DNA from: Phylloscopus collybita
Taxonomy: Eukaryota; Chordata; Aves; Passeriformes; Phylloscopidae
Direction: 5' to 3'
Length of the DNA stretch: 64,000 nucleotides
Assembly: GCA_027886175.1 (NCBI GenBank)
Contig: JAJNNQ010000137.1
Coordinates: 38,550,001 to 38,614,000 of the forward strand
The notes below the pieces were generated by a model, which saw only the letters and a list, made by a program, of their open reading frames with translations, searched no databases and was not told the origin of the DNA. Made by a program: the position numbers and the translations under genes. How positions within the stretch are numbered: position 1 is the first letter of the stretch; each line of letters begins with the position of its first letter. Positions 34,141 to 46,450 of the stretch are shown here, piece after piece.

Positions 34141-37100
34141 TTCTTTCCAAAGCTACAGACAGCATTTCTTTATAAACATTTATTTCTAGGATAAAGTATT
34201 AGAGTTAGGAGGACTTCTTAAAATATGTGATGATACACATAGAGAGGGGGAGGATTATATTGTTGAATTTTTTAAAGGATAAAGTGATAAGGAAAACTTA
34301 GTGGTATGATTTGTTGATAGAAGACACAATAGTTGAGGGTTAAAGAATGATTGTGTAATCCATCCCAATCAAAAGAGTTTTTAAACTTTTCTTTTTGAGT
34401 TAAAAAAGGCCTCTTTGTGTTTCTTGTTGAAATTGTAAGCTTTGTGTTTTAAATTCAGTAAGACATTTTATTTAGTTCAGGGTGATGTTCTAGTTGTAAA
34501 AATAATACTGAAGAAAAGCACTATTGTCCATGTGAACAGATTTTGTTTTTTTTTTCCCATGTAATAAATTGCAGAACAGATAGTGTATTGGGAATTGCCA
34601 TCTCCATTATTCCAACTCTTTTCATTACCTTTGACAATGATCTGGAATTAAATACAAAATCCATATTCATGAGAATACTTCTGGTTTTTTTGTGCCAATT
34701 TTAATAAGGTTGTAAAAAGTGCTATTATTGACTGATTTCATTTGGTTGCTCATTCTACATGTGAATGTGTTTTAACAAAGTGCACTGTAATACTTTTGGC
34801 TACTTCAGTAAAAAAAAAAAAGTGAGTTCCCCCCCTAAATACTGGTCCTGCGAAGGATTCAGGATTGCAGCTGGGTAACATGATCTGCTCTTATTTTAAA
34901 GAGAAAAGAAGTTGTATGCAGCTGTAAACTCTGACTGGAGTGTTGAGAGTAGGAAGGATGCCTAACTCAGAAGGGATGCTGGACTAGAATTAGTTTAGAG
35001 GAGGGACTTGAGTTGTCTCAATTGAGATGTGTCTAGTCTGTTTCCTAATGGGACTCCTAAAAGCTTACCATTCTCCTTGGAAAGCTGGATATGCTGAAAG
35101 GCTCCTTGATCCCCACACAGTGAAAATATTGGCATTAAGTTGTGCCCTGACACGTAGAAGTTCACACAGCAGCATGGCTGGTCATACAAGCTATAAGAGC
35201 CCAGACTCGAAATGAGGTATCAGTGTTCTGTCCATCAGAGTAGCAAGTGTATGAGCTGCCTTACTGAGCAGATGACACCTTTCTACTTGAAGTCTGTAGA
35301 TTAGTATTTTCTTTTCTTTTAACTAGACCAGGTACGAGTTCTAGATTTGATGTTGAAATTGCTGGATTTGTGATTTGTGTTAATCCTTGAGAATGGAGGA
35401 GGTAATCGCCTGTCCTTTTGACCTAAAAATCACCAACCCGTTGAACTTGCTGCTATTAACTCCTATTGTGTCTCTTGGATTAAATAGCATTTGTTGTAAA
35501 AGATGTGACATGTTGTGTAGTGTGAAGAGGTTCTGTCTGAACTTCCCTTAAGCTGCCCTTGTATGCTATAATCCTATTTCATCCATTGTAACTGACAAGA
35601 AATTTTTGTTTATTTATCTAACTAGTGTTCATCTTTGAGTCCTGATTTAAAGACCCTTGAAGTTGGTAGCTCTTCTTTCCATTTATTTATTATTTCTGTT
35701 CCATTATTCCATTATTTATGTCCTAAAACTAGAAATTGTGCTTATTAGTAGGTACTTCACTTAAAAAGGTAATTCCTGTTACCCTTTTAAGGTGTGGGAG
35801 TGCCAGTGCCCTGTGTCCAATTGTTATGGCCTGGATTTGTGTAAATAGGCTTTAGTTTCCATATACTCATCAGTGAGATGATACCAGAAGGATGGTCTTC
35901 TGTCAAACCCATTCTGAGTTTGGAACTGGCTGTGCAGGTGGCAAACCTTGTGGCTGGCATCTGAACCAGGGAATCCTGTTGTGATTCTGATTTGAACCAG
36001 GATAAACTTGCCTTGATTAGTATCTTCCATGTCCTCTTTCCACGTGTCAGGCTATGGATAGTTAACTGGTGGCACTGGTAAGAAAACAGGTATCTCTGAT
36101 AAGGGTCTCTGAGAGTGTCTTCCCACTGAATTGCCAAAGATGTCCTTGAATAGTGCAGCTCAGGGTTGAAGGCAAATATGTTTTTTGACTGCAAGAGGAA
36201 TATTGGTTGAATTGCAGGATTTCTAGATACTGAAATTAAAGTTTATATATTTTCTAACAACCCAAATATTTAATTAAAGATCTGCCATAATACTGTAGCA
36301 TTTGATAAGTGTAGCTGGGACGTACCAATATTTCCTTCTTGGGTTCCTTAGTGGGTGCCTTTCTTTTTGAGATTTTTAATTTCTTCATAGTTGTTTTACA
36401 TATGCTAATAACAAGCAGTTACCTTGCACTTGCTCATCATCTTTGACTTTCTTGCTTCATACTTTGTTAGCTTACTCAGCTGCTAGTTTGTTCAGAGAAA
36501 CACCAGGCAATATCCATGCGACCTTGACAGAGGTCACTTGCTTCTTCATGATGTGCTATGGCTGTGTAAGGCCTTTACTGCTCTTATCTTGTGTATTTGC
36601 TTTATTTTTGTAAATCTTGTGCAACAGGATTGATCTGTTTGGGGATTTTATTAATGTGTATTTACCGCTTTTTTTTTTTTTAGCTTACTGAGAAAATGCT
36701 CATAGTGAAAGATTGATGTAAAATCATCTGAGACAAAAACCACCTGAAGCCACATGCTATAGTTTTTCTTGCATTTGTCATTTTCAAAATATATCTGTTT
36801 TTAATAGGCTTACTTTCATATTTGATATGCAAATATTTGCTTTATAAATCATACACTGGCTAATAATTGTGAGCTGTTTACTCAATATCAATTATTCTTT
36901 ATAAATATTGATGAAAGTTGTGTTATAGGTGAGCAAGGCATGAAACTTGCTATGGAAATCAGCATTTTAGAAGAATAATAGTAATGGATATTTTATCTTT
37001 ATGTCAAGGAGCTAGAACTCAGGTTTTTGAATTGATCACTGCTTATTCATGTGGTGTCAGATTCTAAAGCAAAAACCAAGCTAAACTGATGAACCAGTCT

Positions 37101-38675
37101 TCTGCAGGCATAGGAGGGACTGTCTGCACTGTTACTTAAGAATTCAAATGAGTCCCAAAAGCCAAAACTTTTTTTTTGCCTTTCCAGATATCTGTGCCCA
37201 TCAGTGGAATTCCAATATGTATATGTTGCATGTACGTGAAAGGAGTAACAGTTGGCATAATTTTAATGGAACATGTCAGTATTACTCTGGTTAATAGATT
37301 TTTTGAATTTCCTTTCAATATTAAAATGAAACTTGGAGCATCTCATTTGCTTTGTGTTGAATTCTGGCTCTTAGAATGTCTATGCACTTCAGTTACTTTT
37401 AAAACAATGTATGGATTTAGTGGTGTTTACTGATTTCACAGAACAAAGTTAAATTATTTGCTGGAAGGGATCAACACATGGTATTCCCTAATCTGTGGTG
37501 TCACTGTGCCTTCTTCCACTCAGTTCTCTCTTTCTGTGATGAAGAAAAGTAATCTTTACTGGGGAGGTAAAAATCCAACCACTTGGCGTAGTTTGCAGTG
37601 TTAGCTTTAGGGGTTTCGGGTAGGCGAATGTGTAAGTCTGAAAGGATGAACTCAAGGGTGGACAAAAAGGTCGTAGGTGGATGTAATGAGTACTGAGCCT
37701 AGTTGAGATTGCTATAGTTAGCAAATTGTTTAAGGTTTTGTCTTCCAGTAGGCCAAATATTGGCTTTTTTGTGGGTCCTTTTGGGATAAGTTTCTGAATC
37801 CCTTTCTGGATACCTTAGGGATTATGCTGATGAAGTAATACAAGAATTTTTCTTCAAACTGTGAAAAATATTAGCTTAGCCTGCCTTATTTACAGCTGTA
37901 GTGCTGTTAAGATACTTACAGGTAGTTGCTTCAATCAGACTTAGAAGTAATTGTATTGAATAAATTCTAGGTACAAAGTTTTAAGAGGTTGTATAGTAAA
38001 TAGTGCAGAACTGTGCTTAATGTTTATCTTAAGCTGTAGTACTTACAGAAAAAGAGTGGGAGAATGTACTGAAACTTTTCTACTCCTAAAGACCATCAGC
38101 AAGTTTATTGATTGTGGTGAGTCAGGTCAAGCTGTTGTCCCATTATTATTGGCTGTATATGAGTTTTCTGTATCTCTGTGTAGCAAGATCAGGAGGAGCT
38201 ATAAGTAATGGGCTTAGCAGTGAGGTGTGCCAGTGGAGAGGCTCCATGATGTTCCATGACAGTCAAACAGTCCATACCTGTCGGCGCAGAGATAAAGATG
38301 GTGACCTACACAAACTCTGCCTAGCAGAGTTAGAGCTGGTTTTAGCAAGTTTGTGCCTAAGACTAACATATAGTAAGCATATTCACCATATGGGACAGCA
38401 CCCTTGTACATATGAGTGTACTGTACTTGTACTATACATGACTGTATAGTCACATAATTTATAATTGCTGTGAGTTTTAATAGTGGTAAATACATGAGTT
38501 TTTCCCTAGATAAGGCACAGAAAGAGACCCTGAAATAAACATGCTAAATTTTTTCATGTTATAAAACAACTGCTGCAGGCCACATTGCTTTTTTCCATTG
38601 TATTTGGTCTTATATTGTTCTTCCAGTTCTGGCTCACATAGACCAGAATTCTTGTTAATGTATTTCTAGTGAATC

Positions 38676-38692
38676 TTTTTTTTTTTTTTTTT
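38676..38692. repeat. T17 homopolymer
   Basis: Seventeen T residues followed directly by CAG. It resembles a splice acceptor, but the following sequence has no nearby good donor and stops early in its frame, so I annotate only the homopolymer. Confidence 0.9.
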
Positions 38693-40354
38693 CAGATGAG
38701 CAGAATTATGTCCCAGAAATATGGTTCTATTTTTTTCCCTTCAAAGCACTTTTATAGTTGAGTTGGAAGACTGCATAAAAAGACATTTATTGTCACCATC
38801 ACTTCAAATAGCTATTCAGGCTTTTTTAAACCTGTTTACCTGTTTTGTTTTAGTAGGCTGCTTGCTTGCCTGGACACATGGGAAAAATCAAAAGCAAACA
38901 TCATAATGTGTGGTGGCCATGTTCCTTCTTTTTTTTTTTAGATTTTTTTATTATTTTTATGTCTGGATGCTCTGTTAACACATGAATTCCAAATGTGGGT
39001 TGTAACCGGTGGCAGCTGTTTCATCAAGAGCTGCTTCATATTTGCAAGGAACAGTGTTTGCTCTGCAGTCTCTTTAGAACAGGGCCTGACATATCTTGTA
39101 ATGTGTTTATACTGTGCCTAACATAATAGGATCCAGATCTTTGACTGGGGACATGGACTGGTGTGTAAAAAAACAAACAAAAAAAAAATTTGCTCAAATG
39201 TTGGAAAAAGTGCCATCATTTAAGGCCCCCAGAGATCAATAAACAACCACTGCTGTAACCATATCAACCCTCTCCTTCAAAGGGATTTTAATTGTATCAT
39301 GGAAACTTCAGATCTGCAAATGCAAGCACTTGTCTGTTAGGCGTTCTGCCAGATATATTTTGCTGGTCATTAAGTACTGTTCGTACTATGGGATTTGGAT
39401 GTTTAGTTTGGAGCTCTGTTTAGAAACTCTGCTGAGTTACTCTTTAAAACCTCTTTACTTGCACCTTGGCATAAATGATAAAATTTTCAGTTTTAAATAG
39501 AAGAAAGTTTCCTGTTTCCCAGTAATCATGATTTGCCATTTTCCAGTTGAAAACTAGGTAAGTTATTTGACTTGCTACTGAAGAAAGCTATTTTATGTAT
39601 AATGCCATACTCACAACTGGGATTTGAATTATTTACAGGTGGGATGGCACAAGGGACCTGGATTTTAGCCTTCTGCAGCCAGGAGAGAACTTATCTGACA
39701 TAAAGGAGATAAACTAGTTTCAGCTTCAGTAATGCTTAAAGAACTAGCTACTTCATACCAGAAAGCAGTTTCTATAATAAAGGAATTAGCAAAATTCTGC
39801 TACAGCAGCTTTCCTGGTACAAGAGCCAGTTTATGTGTCCAGAGGCAGATGTAATTATTGGAAATTCCTGCTCCCCCTGCCCCTCAGTGAGGGGCTGATA
39901 CAGGAGAAGACCTCGTACTACTCTGATATGTGATAGCATAAATGGGCAAAACAAATACAAAGTCAAAACCATAGCTGCTCAGATACCTGTCTTGAATGCA
40001 GACATGAAGATTTCAGGTAAAGGTCTTAAGAATAGCTTCTTGTGAAGAGTGCAAGTCTGTACTCATCAGACAGTCATTTATATTATGTAGGCACCAATCA
40101 AAGTAGTGTCCTATTGATGTGTTGAAACATAAATCCCATATGAGCGATGGAGATCAATGGCAGAGGGAGATTAGGATAGGATTCATCTTGTTTACGTTTA
40201 AATACCTTCAGAAGGTGATTCATTTGACCTACCTTAGGCATCTGTCTTGGTGTGAGATGGACTGCTGTCTGGAGCTATCTGTTCCTTTCCAGTGACTGTA
40301 AGAAGTCTGGGATTACTAGATGAGACTTAGCCAGCCAACCTGACATGGGACACT

Positions 40355-40470
40355 GGAATAATCCTAAGTGATATGTCTAAGGCCTTATGGGGAGTCTGTG
40401 CCAATGCTGGGAATTGAACCCAGGTTTTCTGGTTTCAAGTTAATGCCGCTAATCACAGTGTGTCTTTCTG
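40355..40470 (+). mobile_element. Ancient L3/MIR-type element, 3' fragment
   Basis: The segment ATGTCTAAGGCCTTATGGGG, then GAGTCTGTGCCAATGCTGGG and AATTGAACCCAGGTTTTCTG, followed by GTTAATGCCGCTAATCACA, tracks the conserved 3' part of L3/MIR-type retroelements (ttgcccaaggtcaca..ggaattgaacccag..ctaaccac). These old elements predate birds. The copy is short and diverged. Exact family is uncertain. Confidence 0.65.
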
Positions 40471-42050
40471 CAGAATCTTATAGTGCAAAAGAAGCACTAA
40501 GAATAAACTTTATATCTCAGAGTCTTAATAGTAGTGAAAAGTTTACTATCAGCTCCTCAGAAAGATGGGTATCTTGTCAGTAAAAGTAAACAAAGGTCCT
40601 TTGTATTGGGAGTGCATATTTTACTTGCAGTTATGGGCAGTTTGAAGTCAGACTTGTCCAGTCAGTGCTGGGAAGTGGGCTTCCCTGAGAGGAAGTGCCT
40701 TATGTTATGTTACTGTGAATCACAACTGTTAAGAGACTCTATGTTTCCTGAAACCTGAATATGAAAGCTAATATGGGAAGTGACAGTGGCTCCAGCAGGC
40801 TTTGGATCTTGCCTGAAACAAGGGAACCAATGAGGTCTGCACAAATGATAGCACACTGGGCAAAGTGTGAGAATTGCCTCTCCTCTGGTCATCTGGTCAG
40901 TAGAACTCTCAGTGGAGAGAAAAGCAGCAGCTCAGGTGCTGCTAGTGTCTTTTTTCCCTCTCTGAATCTGCAGTAGGTTTTGCACCTGAATGAGCACAGT
41001 GCTTTTAGGGGTTAGCTTGGTTCTTCCTTGCTTGCATATACCCAACCCATCCCTTCCTCCTTAACCTAATTCAAGGCTGTAGTTTTAGTGTAGCTTGTAA
41101 GATGAAATCATATTTTCTGAGCTGTAATGCAAGATCTGTTTAAACAGCTTTGTGTTGTTTATATGTAGAAATCTTCTCAGATGATCCTGTCCTGGCTGTG
41201 AACCAGAACATCCTAGTAATATGTGACCCTCTTTAATTCATGGCATCACATTTCTTTACGTGGGAATATACTGTGATTTTAAAGCTTCAGGATGTAAATG
41301 TCAGGGTTTTTTTTTTTTCTAATTGATTGCTGTGGTAAAAAGAAGGGAATAAGAAGTTCTATATTAAGCTAAAAGAAAAGCTGGCAATGTCAGGAGTAAA
41401 ATAGGATGTGTATATTAAGTTTATGTAATTTCTGCCTCTAAAAATTGGAAATTGGCTACTGGTTTCATAGTACTGTGGACAGTAAAAATTGGATCTTCAT
41501 GTTAGATCTAAAGTAAAGTTAAATCAGAATGGTCTAGAAAGAAAAATCTAGTACTCTGAAAAATTGTATTACAGCAAAATGGTTGTCTTGTTCACACAGA
41601 TCATGAGAATTTCTCATTCTGTTTCAGCCTCCTTTCAGCCACTAAACATGATTTTCGAGCTAAATGAACCTTTATAAGGTAGACATCAACTATGTATAAA
41701 TGCAGAACAGTACATCTAAAACCTGTCACGCTGTCAGAGTACAACTGTTTTCTCTACAAATATGGAAATTGTCACTTATCTGCATTCTCTCCTTGCCCTG
41801 TTTCTCCCCCATATGTTGATATTCACCCATGTGAAAGAGGCCAATTATAGTTTGGCCGTTGTATAAATAATGCAGAAGTTGTCAGTGGCAGAGAAAAATT
41901 TATGTTAGAAGACTGAGGGATTGAATAAGGAAATAAAGGCACCTTTTAATGAGGTTAGTGATTTCTGTTTCTGTATTACTTCATGTTAAAAAAGGTATTT
42001 AACCCCTCCAACTTTCAGGAGTTATAATCCTAAATCTGAGGACTGTTTTT
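40471..42050. other. AT-rich putative intron sequence
   Basis: No gene, named transposon or strong splice-bounded open segment recognised. Composition is ordinary for the right flank. Confidence 0.4.
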
Positions 42051-43160
42051 AAGAGTAAAATCCTAGTTCAATTTTCAATCAGATTGCTTTGCAGTATTTT
42101 ACCTTTTGGCTTTTTTCCCCTGGCTCTCTTGGAAGCGAGCAATGGGCCTTTCCCCTTGGCAGGAGTTGGTGCTAACCAGCACCTGAACTGGAGGGATACC
42201 CCAGGACCGTGTCGAGGCTCACAGGGAGTGGGCATCTCTTCCCCCGGCTTTGCGGAAAACGTTTGGAAAACACAGTGCAATCTGGAGTCAGGCTACCTTG
42301 AAAGTAAATTAATTAGGCTCATTAAAGGTGAAGTCACAAACTTCAGAGCAGCTGGGGTTGATTCTCAGTAGCTGCTGCTGGTAGAGCTGGAGCCTGGGCA
42401 CATGCTGGCTTGGAGTTGCTGTGAAGTTGGCCAAGCTAAAACAGCACATTGTTAGTGCAGCTTTCATTGGCCTGCGCTTCTGGACAGTGATCAAAGTGTG
42501 ATCCCAGATGATGGACTGAATTTGCTTAACTTCTTTTCTCCTTCCTCCAACTGCTGTTTCTCTTGAGTATTATAGAGGCTGCTGTGGCCTTAAATTGAGT
42601 TGTATTTAAGCACCCACTCGCAGGGTCTCAGTGACCTGACAGCAGCCTTCAGCGAAACTTGCTAGGCTGCATGGCTGCTGGGTCTGCAGTGCCTCGGACC
42701 AGGGCATCAGCACCAGATGAACAATGTGCTCGCCCTTGCCTCTCATATCTCGTTTCCCATGGTGATCATTTTAATGTAGCTAAAAAGGATAGTTACAGAA
42801 GGAGATAAAGAAAAGCCCTCATCCTTTGTGAGTCTTAAAACAGGAGTAGTGAGGAGGTAAGCAAGTACCTCCTTTTTTCCCCCTTTTTTTTTTGTTTTAA
42901 TTTGGTTGGGGGAGGGGGTTGGGTTTCTTTTGATCAGGAAGCTGCAATTTTCCTCGTTAGCTTTACTCTTTCATGATTGAGCTGTTTGTTTCCAGATGGC
43001 TCCTGTGTATGCGGGGACAGGGACACACATGGCCCAATCTGTTCAGCTGCCGGCCTTGCATCAAACAGCCCAAGGTGCTGGGCACGCTGGCTCATTTGGA
43101 GCCCTTGGGCAGCCCCTCCTGTAGCAGTTACTCTGGTGCTTTAATTTCCAGATAGGAATG
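42050..43160. promoter_or_regulatory. GC-richer block, candidate enhancer / conserved element
   Basis: About 1.1 kb clearly richer in G and C than its surroundings, with retained CpGs near 42209-42262 and no recognisable transposon. It carries AAATTAATTAGGCTCATTAAAG (a paired TAATTA/ATTA homeodomain-type site) near 42305, ATCAAAG (TCF/LEF type) near 42490 and CTTTCATTGGCC near 42463. A strong acceptor-like site CTTTCCCCTTGGCAG ends at 42164, and a frame is open through 42371, so a cryptic exon is the alternative. A T/G simple repeat (42881-42930) interrupts it. Conservation is untested. Confidence 0.35.
42881..42930. repeat. T/G-rich tract
   Basis: Pyrimidine-rich CCCCCTTTTTTTTTT followed by GTTTTAATTTGGTTGGGGGA-like sequence and GGGGGTTGGG. 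The same class as the other T/G tracts. Confidence 0.75.
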
Positions 43161-44228
43161 GTTTTTGTGGAAAGGAGAGATTTCAAGGTTCAGAAACTGA
43201 TATGTAAAGCTGCAGCCTCCTGTCACCTTTTTAATGAAACTGAATTTATCAGTGTTTCTAAATGTGTCTGCTGTAGCAAAGCAGTTTGAACTTTTTTATT
43301 CTGGGTGTTGGTTTTGGTAAGCTATTTCTCTTATCCATTCTGCTACAGCTGAGTTCTTAGTGTAATATCAGGTATGTCAGGTGAAGTATGTAAACAATTA
43401 CATTTTTTTTTGACATTTGACAAAAGCATTCACGAGAGAACAGAGATGGTGTGTGAAAATACAAAGTTAGCACCATGTGTTTACAGGTACAATGTCAATC
43501 TTGCAGCGACCTTAAGCAACACTTGCTTTTTTTGTTGAAACACCCAAATACAATTCTTTGATTGATTTTACCTATGGCTGTTAGAATTTGAATTGACCAA
43601 ACAGTTTCTGCACATATTTCTTCCCTTAGGTGTGGCCTTCTCTTCTGTACTTTTTAAAACTGTGAGGGGAGAAGGATGTGAAATGTAATTAAAAACAGAT
43701 ACTGCAATAAGCGCTGGTTAGGAGGCAAACAGCACTTAATGTACTGTAAAGGCTAAAGAGGTGACCTGTATACAATCAAAAAGTATCTAGCATTAACACA
43801 ATAGACGAGGTGATTAGGTACCACCCTAATGAAACTATGTTTATGACTGATTTAATGAATTAATCAGCTTTTCTTCAGTTGTTGGAGTCTGGATTTGTGA
43901 ATGTTTTTGTTGTATTTTCCCAGAAACCACAGTGGTGGTTGGGTAAGCCCTGAAGTTCCCATGGTAAGATGCTCATTCTGTGCAGTGCTATGTGCATGTG
44001 AATTGCTGGAAATCCCTCTGACATTAAAGTGATCTGTACAAGTGAAAGTGTACTCCTAGCTAAAATACAAACTTCTGAAATGGAAGTGTGAGGTACCACT
44101 AAAAATGACTACTGTGTATAGATTCAATTTTTCTGGAAGGTTTTGTTGAAACCTTTTATCATACCAGGTTATTTACATATGTGAGCTGAGAACCTCTTCA
44201 GACAACGAATTATTCATATGTTGTCTGA
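43161..44228. other. AT-rich putative intron sequence
   Basis: No gene or named repeat recognised. Open frames are short and without motif. Confidence 0.4.
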
Positions 44229-44312
44229 GAATAGAATCACAGACTCATTTAGGTTGAAAAAGGCCTTTAATATCATTGAGTCCAGCCATTAAACCTTGTG
44301 AAGGTATACCAA
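44229..44312 (-). mobile_element. CR1 LINE 3' terminal fragment, minus orientation
   Basis: AGAATCACAGACTCATTTAG, then GTTGAAAAAGGCCTTTAATA and TCATTGAGTCCAGCCATTAAA, is the reverse complement of the conserved CR1 3' terminus (ggttggactagatgatc..aggtcttttccaacct..atgattctatgattct). About 80 bp survive. It is a dead, heavily 5'-truncated insertion. Confidence 0.8.
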
Positions 44313-44375
44313 GGGGATAAGGTGAATTTTATGGGATATTTCAAATAGCTTATGAAAAGTATGTCGTTTTCTGGT

Positions 44376-44485
44376 AAGGTTTGTTTGTGTTATTAGGTTT
44401 GTTTGTATTGGGTTGGTTGTTTGTGTGGGGGAAATTATTTGGGTTTTTTGTATGTGTATGTGGTTTCTTTGGTTGGTTGGTTCCT
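44376..44485. repeat. T/G-rich impure simple repeat
   Basis: Units of GTTTGTTT, GGGTTGGTT and TTTGGTTGG over about 110 bases. Gives a Phe/Val/Gly/Trp-rich open frame that is an artefact of composition. Confidence 0.85.
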
Positions 44486-45288
44486 CGCTCTCCTCCCAAC
44501 TCTTCCAAACATTTGAACCATTACAGTTGCAGGGACTGCTTTAGTCAAAGCAATGCTATTGAACCCTAGGACTTCCTATTATGTTTAATGACCTCAAATA
44601 TAAGGTCTTCTGAAACCGTAGTCACCTGGTTGTTATTGCAGCAAGATTTTGTCTTGAGACTTTTATATGGTTTAAATTTTCTAAAGTTTCTCTTCAGACT
44701 ATCACTTGGAAATCAAAGTTGTTCTTACCTCTGCTGTATTACAACAGTGTTTAAAAATAACTCCAAGCGTGTAAGTTCAGAGGGCTATCGCATCAGTGTC
44801 TGCAAAAGGAAGTATAAATCCCACATGGAAAACATGAGTGCATGATCTAAGCACTCCAGAGAAGGCCTTTTTTTTTTTCAGACTCCTTAATGCTGAATGC
44901 TAATAAAATAAAGCTTTTAGAAATAAATGTCTGAGTAGCTTTAGTTTTTATTCAATAGCAGAAAACCAGTCATTACTGAAATGGTTTTTGACACTGAATA
45001 CTTTAGACGTATCAGTCTTTGTCAAAACGAATAGTCGTTTTTAATTCTCCATATTATAAAAAATAATATAACCCTGTGAGTTGTTTTTGAACATATTGAA
45101 CTGCATTGTAGAAACTAGAGTTCATTAAAACTTCCAGATTCCAATTATGCAAGTAATAGGGCCTAAAGATTATCCTTATTGTGGAACAGAATGTCTTAAT
45201 GCTTTCTGTTGACATCTTAACAAGAACTGGGTGTATCAAAAGTATAAGTAGTTCATATTTTAAGAATGTCAAGATAGGGGTTTATTTT

Positions 45289-45290
<2 letters not shown>

Positions 45291-45326
<36 letters not shown>
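45291..45326. repeat. T36 homopolymer
   Basis: Thirty-six uninterrupted T residues. The true length is hard to read through and may be wrong in the assembly. Confidence 0.95.
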
Positions 45327-45330
<4 letters not shown>

Positions 45331-45774
45331 TAATTTGCCTTTATGACCTGATTTCATTTTAACATTCATTGAATTGGAAAATTGTTAGGGTTGAGGGTGA
45401 GGGAAGGTTTCAAGCTGCAAGAGAATTTTGCGGTGAGAGAGAAACCTGACACAAAATATTTTTACATGGATAGTTTTCAGTACTGTTTTAGTTCTCATTA
45501 GATTGTATTTTTTGGAAGGAAAAAAGTCAATTATGCTGACAATAGCAGTAGTCACACAATGTATAAGGAGCTCAAAGGTTGCTTCTTACACCAAGAAGTA
45601 AAGCTGCCCAGGAGTTCCCTTCCATGGTAAAAGATAGTGACATATAATTCTGTTCAATTTTAGGTTGTGCTTCATTGCTTTTGAACTAGATCTACTTGGG
45701 ACAAATGCCCAAACTCAAGATGTGGTCAATGTGCTACCACAGTTACTTCATTGTTGAAGAGCTTTCTTTGCCAG

Positions 45775-45851
45775 AAAAAGACATCTAAGACAGATGCTAC
45801 TGTGACAAACAGCTTGAAACTCACTACAATAGATACTGAAAAAATTAAATG
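45775..45851 (+). other. Weak candidate exon, plus strand
   Basis: An acceptor GCTTTCTTTGCCAG is followed by 77 bases and a donor AAATG|GTAAGAAAG at 45851/45852. One frame is fully open (KKTSKTDATVTNSLKLTTID then TEKIKW) and two contain stops. A longer form from another AG at 45688-45689 extends the same open frame upstream through CPNSRCGQCATTVTSLLKS. The peptide is not recognised. It ends 35 bp before the LTR. Chance is a serious alternative. Confidence 0.18.
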
Positions 45852-45885
45852 GTAAGAAAGTAACGGTGTCAATATTATACATACT

Positions 45886-46450
45886 TAACAGTTGTTCTGA
45901 CCTTAAGCTGGCAGGTCAGGAAACACCACTCAGATGCCTGCTCACTCCCTTTCCCAGTACAATGGGGAGAGAACTGAAGGGAAGGGCACAAGAAGTAAAA
46001 TTCAGGGGTTGAGATGAAGGCATTTTGGCAGTACAGAAATAGAAGGAAAAACAGTAATAGTGATATAAGAATTTGAATATACAAAATGATGCTCAATGCA
46101 ATTGCTGTAGGTGGTACCTACTGATTGATGCCCATTCCAAGTATCCAAGCAATGGGACCAGCTTTCCCCTCAGTCTTTATACTGAGCTTGCCATCATACG
46201 ATATGGAATATTTCAGTGGTCAGCTGGGGTCATCATCTGTGCTGGCTGTATCCTCTTCCAGCTTCTAGTGGCCCACAGCCTTCTTGCTCTGGGGTGGTGT
46301 GAGAAACAGAAAAGGTCCTTGACTTAGTATAAACCCTGCTCAGCCACAGCTAAAATATCAATCAATGTGTTCACAACTTTATTTTCTGAAATTCAAAACA
46401 CAGCACTATACCAGCTACTATAAAGAAAATCACAGCCAAAGCAATGACAC
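45886..46450 (-). mobile_element. Solo LTR of an endogenous retrovirus, minus orientation
   Basis: About 560 bp collinear with a common avian LTR. On the minus strand it runs from a GGCTGTGATTTTCTTTATAG block near 46420 (start of the LTR), through CACAGATGATGACCCCAGCT near 46230 and TTGCATTGAGCATCATTTTG near 46085, to a U5-like block with CTCAACCCCTGAATTTTAC near 45990. It ends with GAGTGAGCAGGCATCTGAGT, then TGCCAGCTTAAGGTCAGAAC near 45890. No internal gag, pol or env sequence is attached, so it is a solo LTR or remnant. I believe it belongs to an ERVL/ERV3-related group common in passerines, but cannot name the family. It is diverged and contains no genes. Confidence 0.75.

Larger units (their letters stand above)
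29901..40350. other. AT-rich sequence, putative first intron
   Basis: No recognisable exon or transposon. Contains A/C and T/G simple repeats (32865-32940, 34060-34140), a T run near 36669, a T17 run at 38676-38692, and POU-octamer motifs near 31234, 32101 and 36827. Open frames here (up to about 135 codons, minus strand 35787-36194) have no recognisable motif. If the rightward gene is real, this is its first intron. Confidence 0.4.

Noticed and set aside
35787..36194. 135-codon minus-strand frame
   Set aside because: No motif, and overlapped by another chance frame on the same strand.
38676..38760. T17 followed by CAG and an ATG-starting segment, looking like an acceptor plus exon
   Set aside because: No good donor follows and the frame stops after a few codons; T17-CAG is more simply a homopolymer.
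39522..39557. 36-bp segment between a good acceptor and an ACTAG|GTAAGT donor
   Set aside because: All three frames contain a stop, and it is too short to support without reads.
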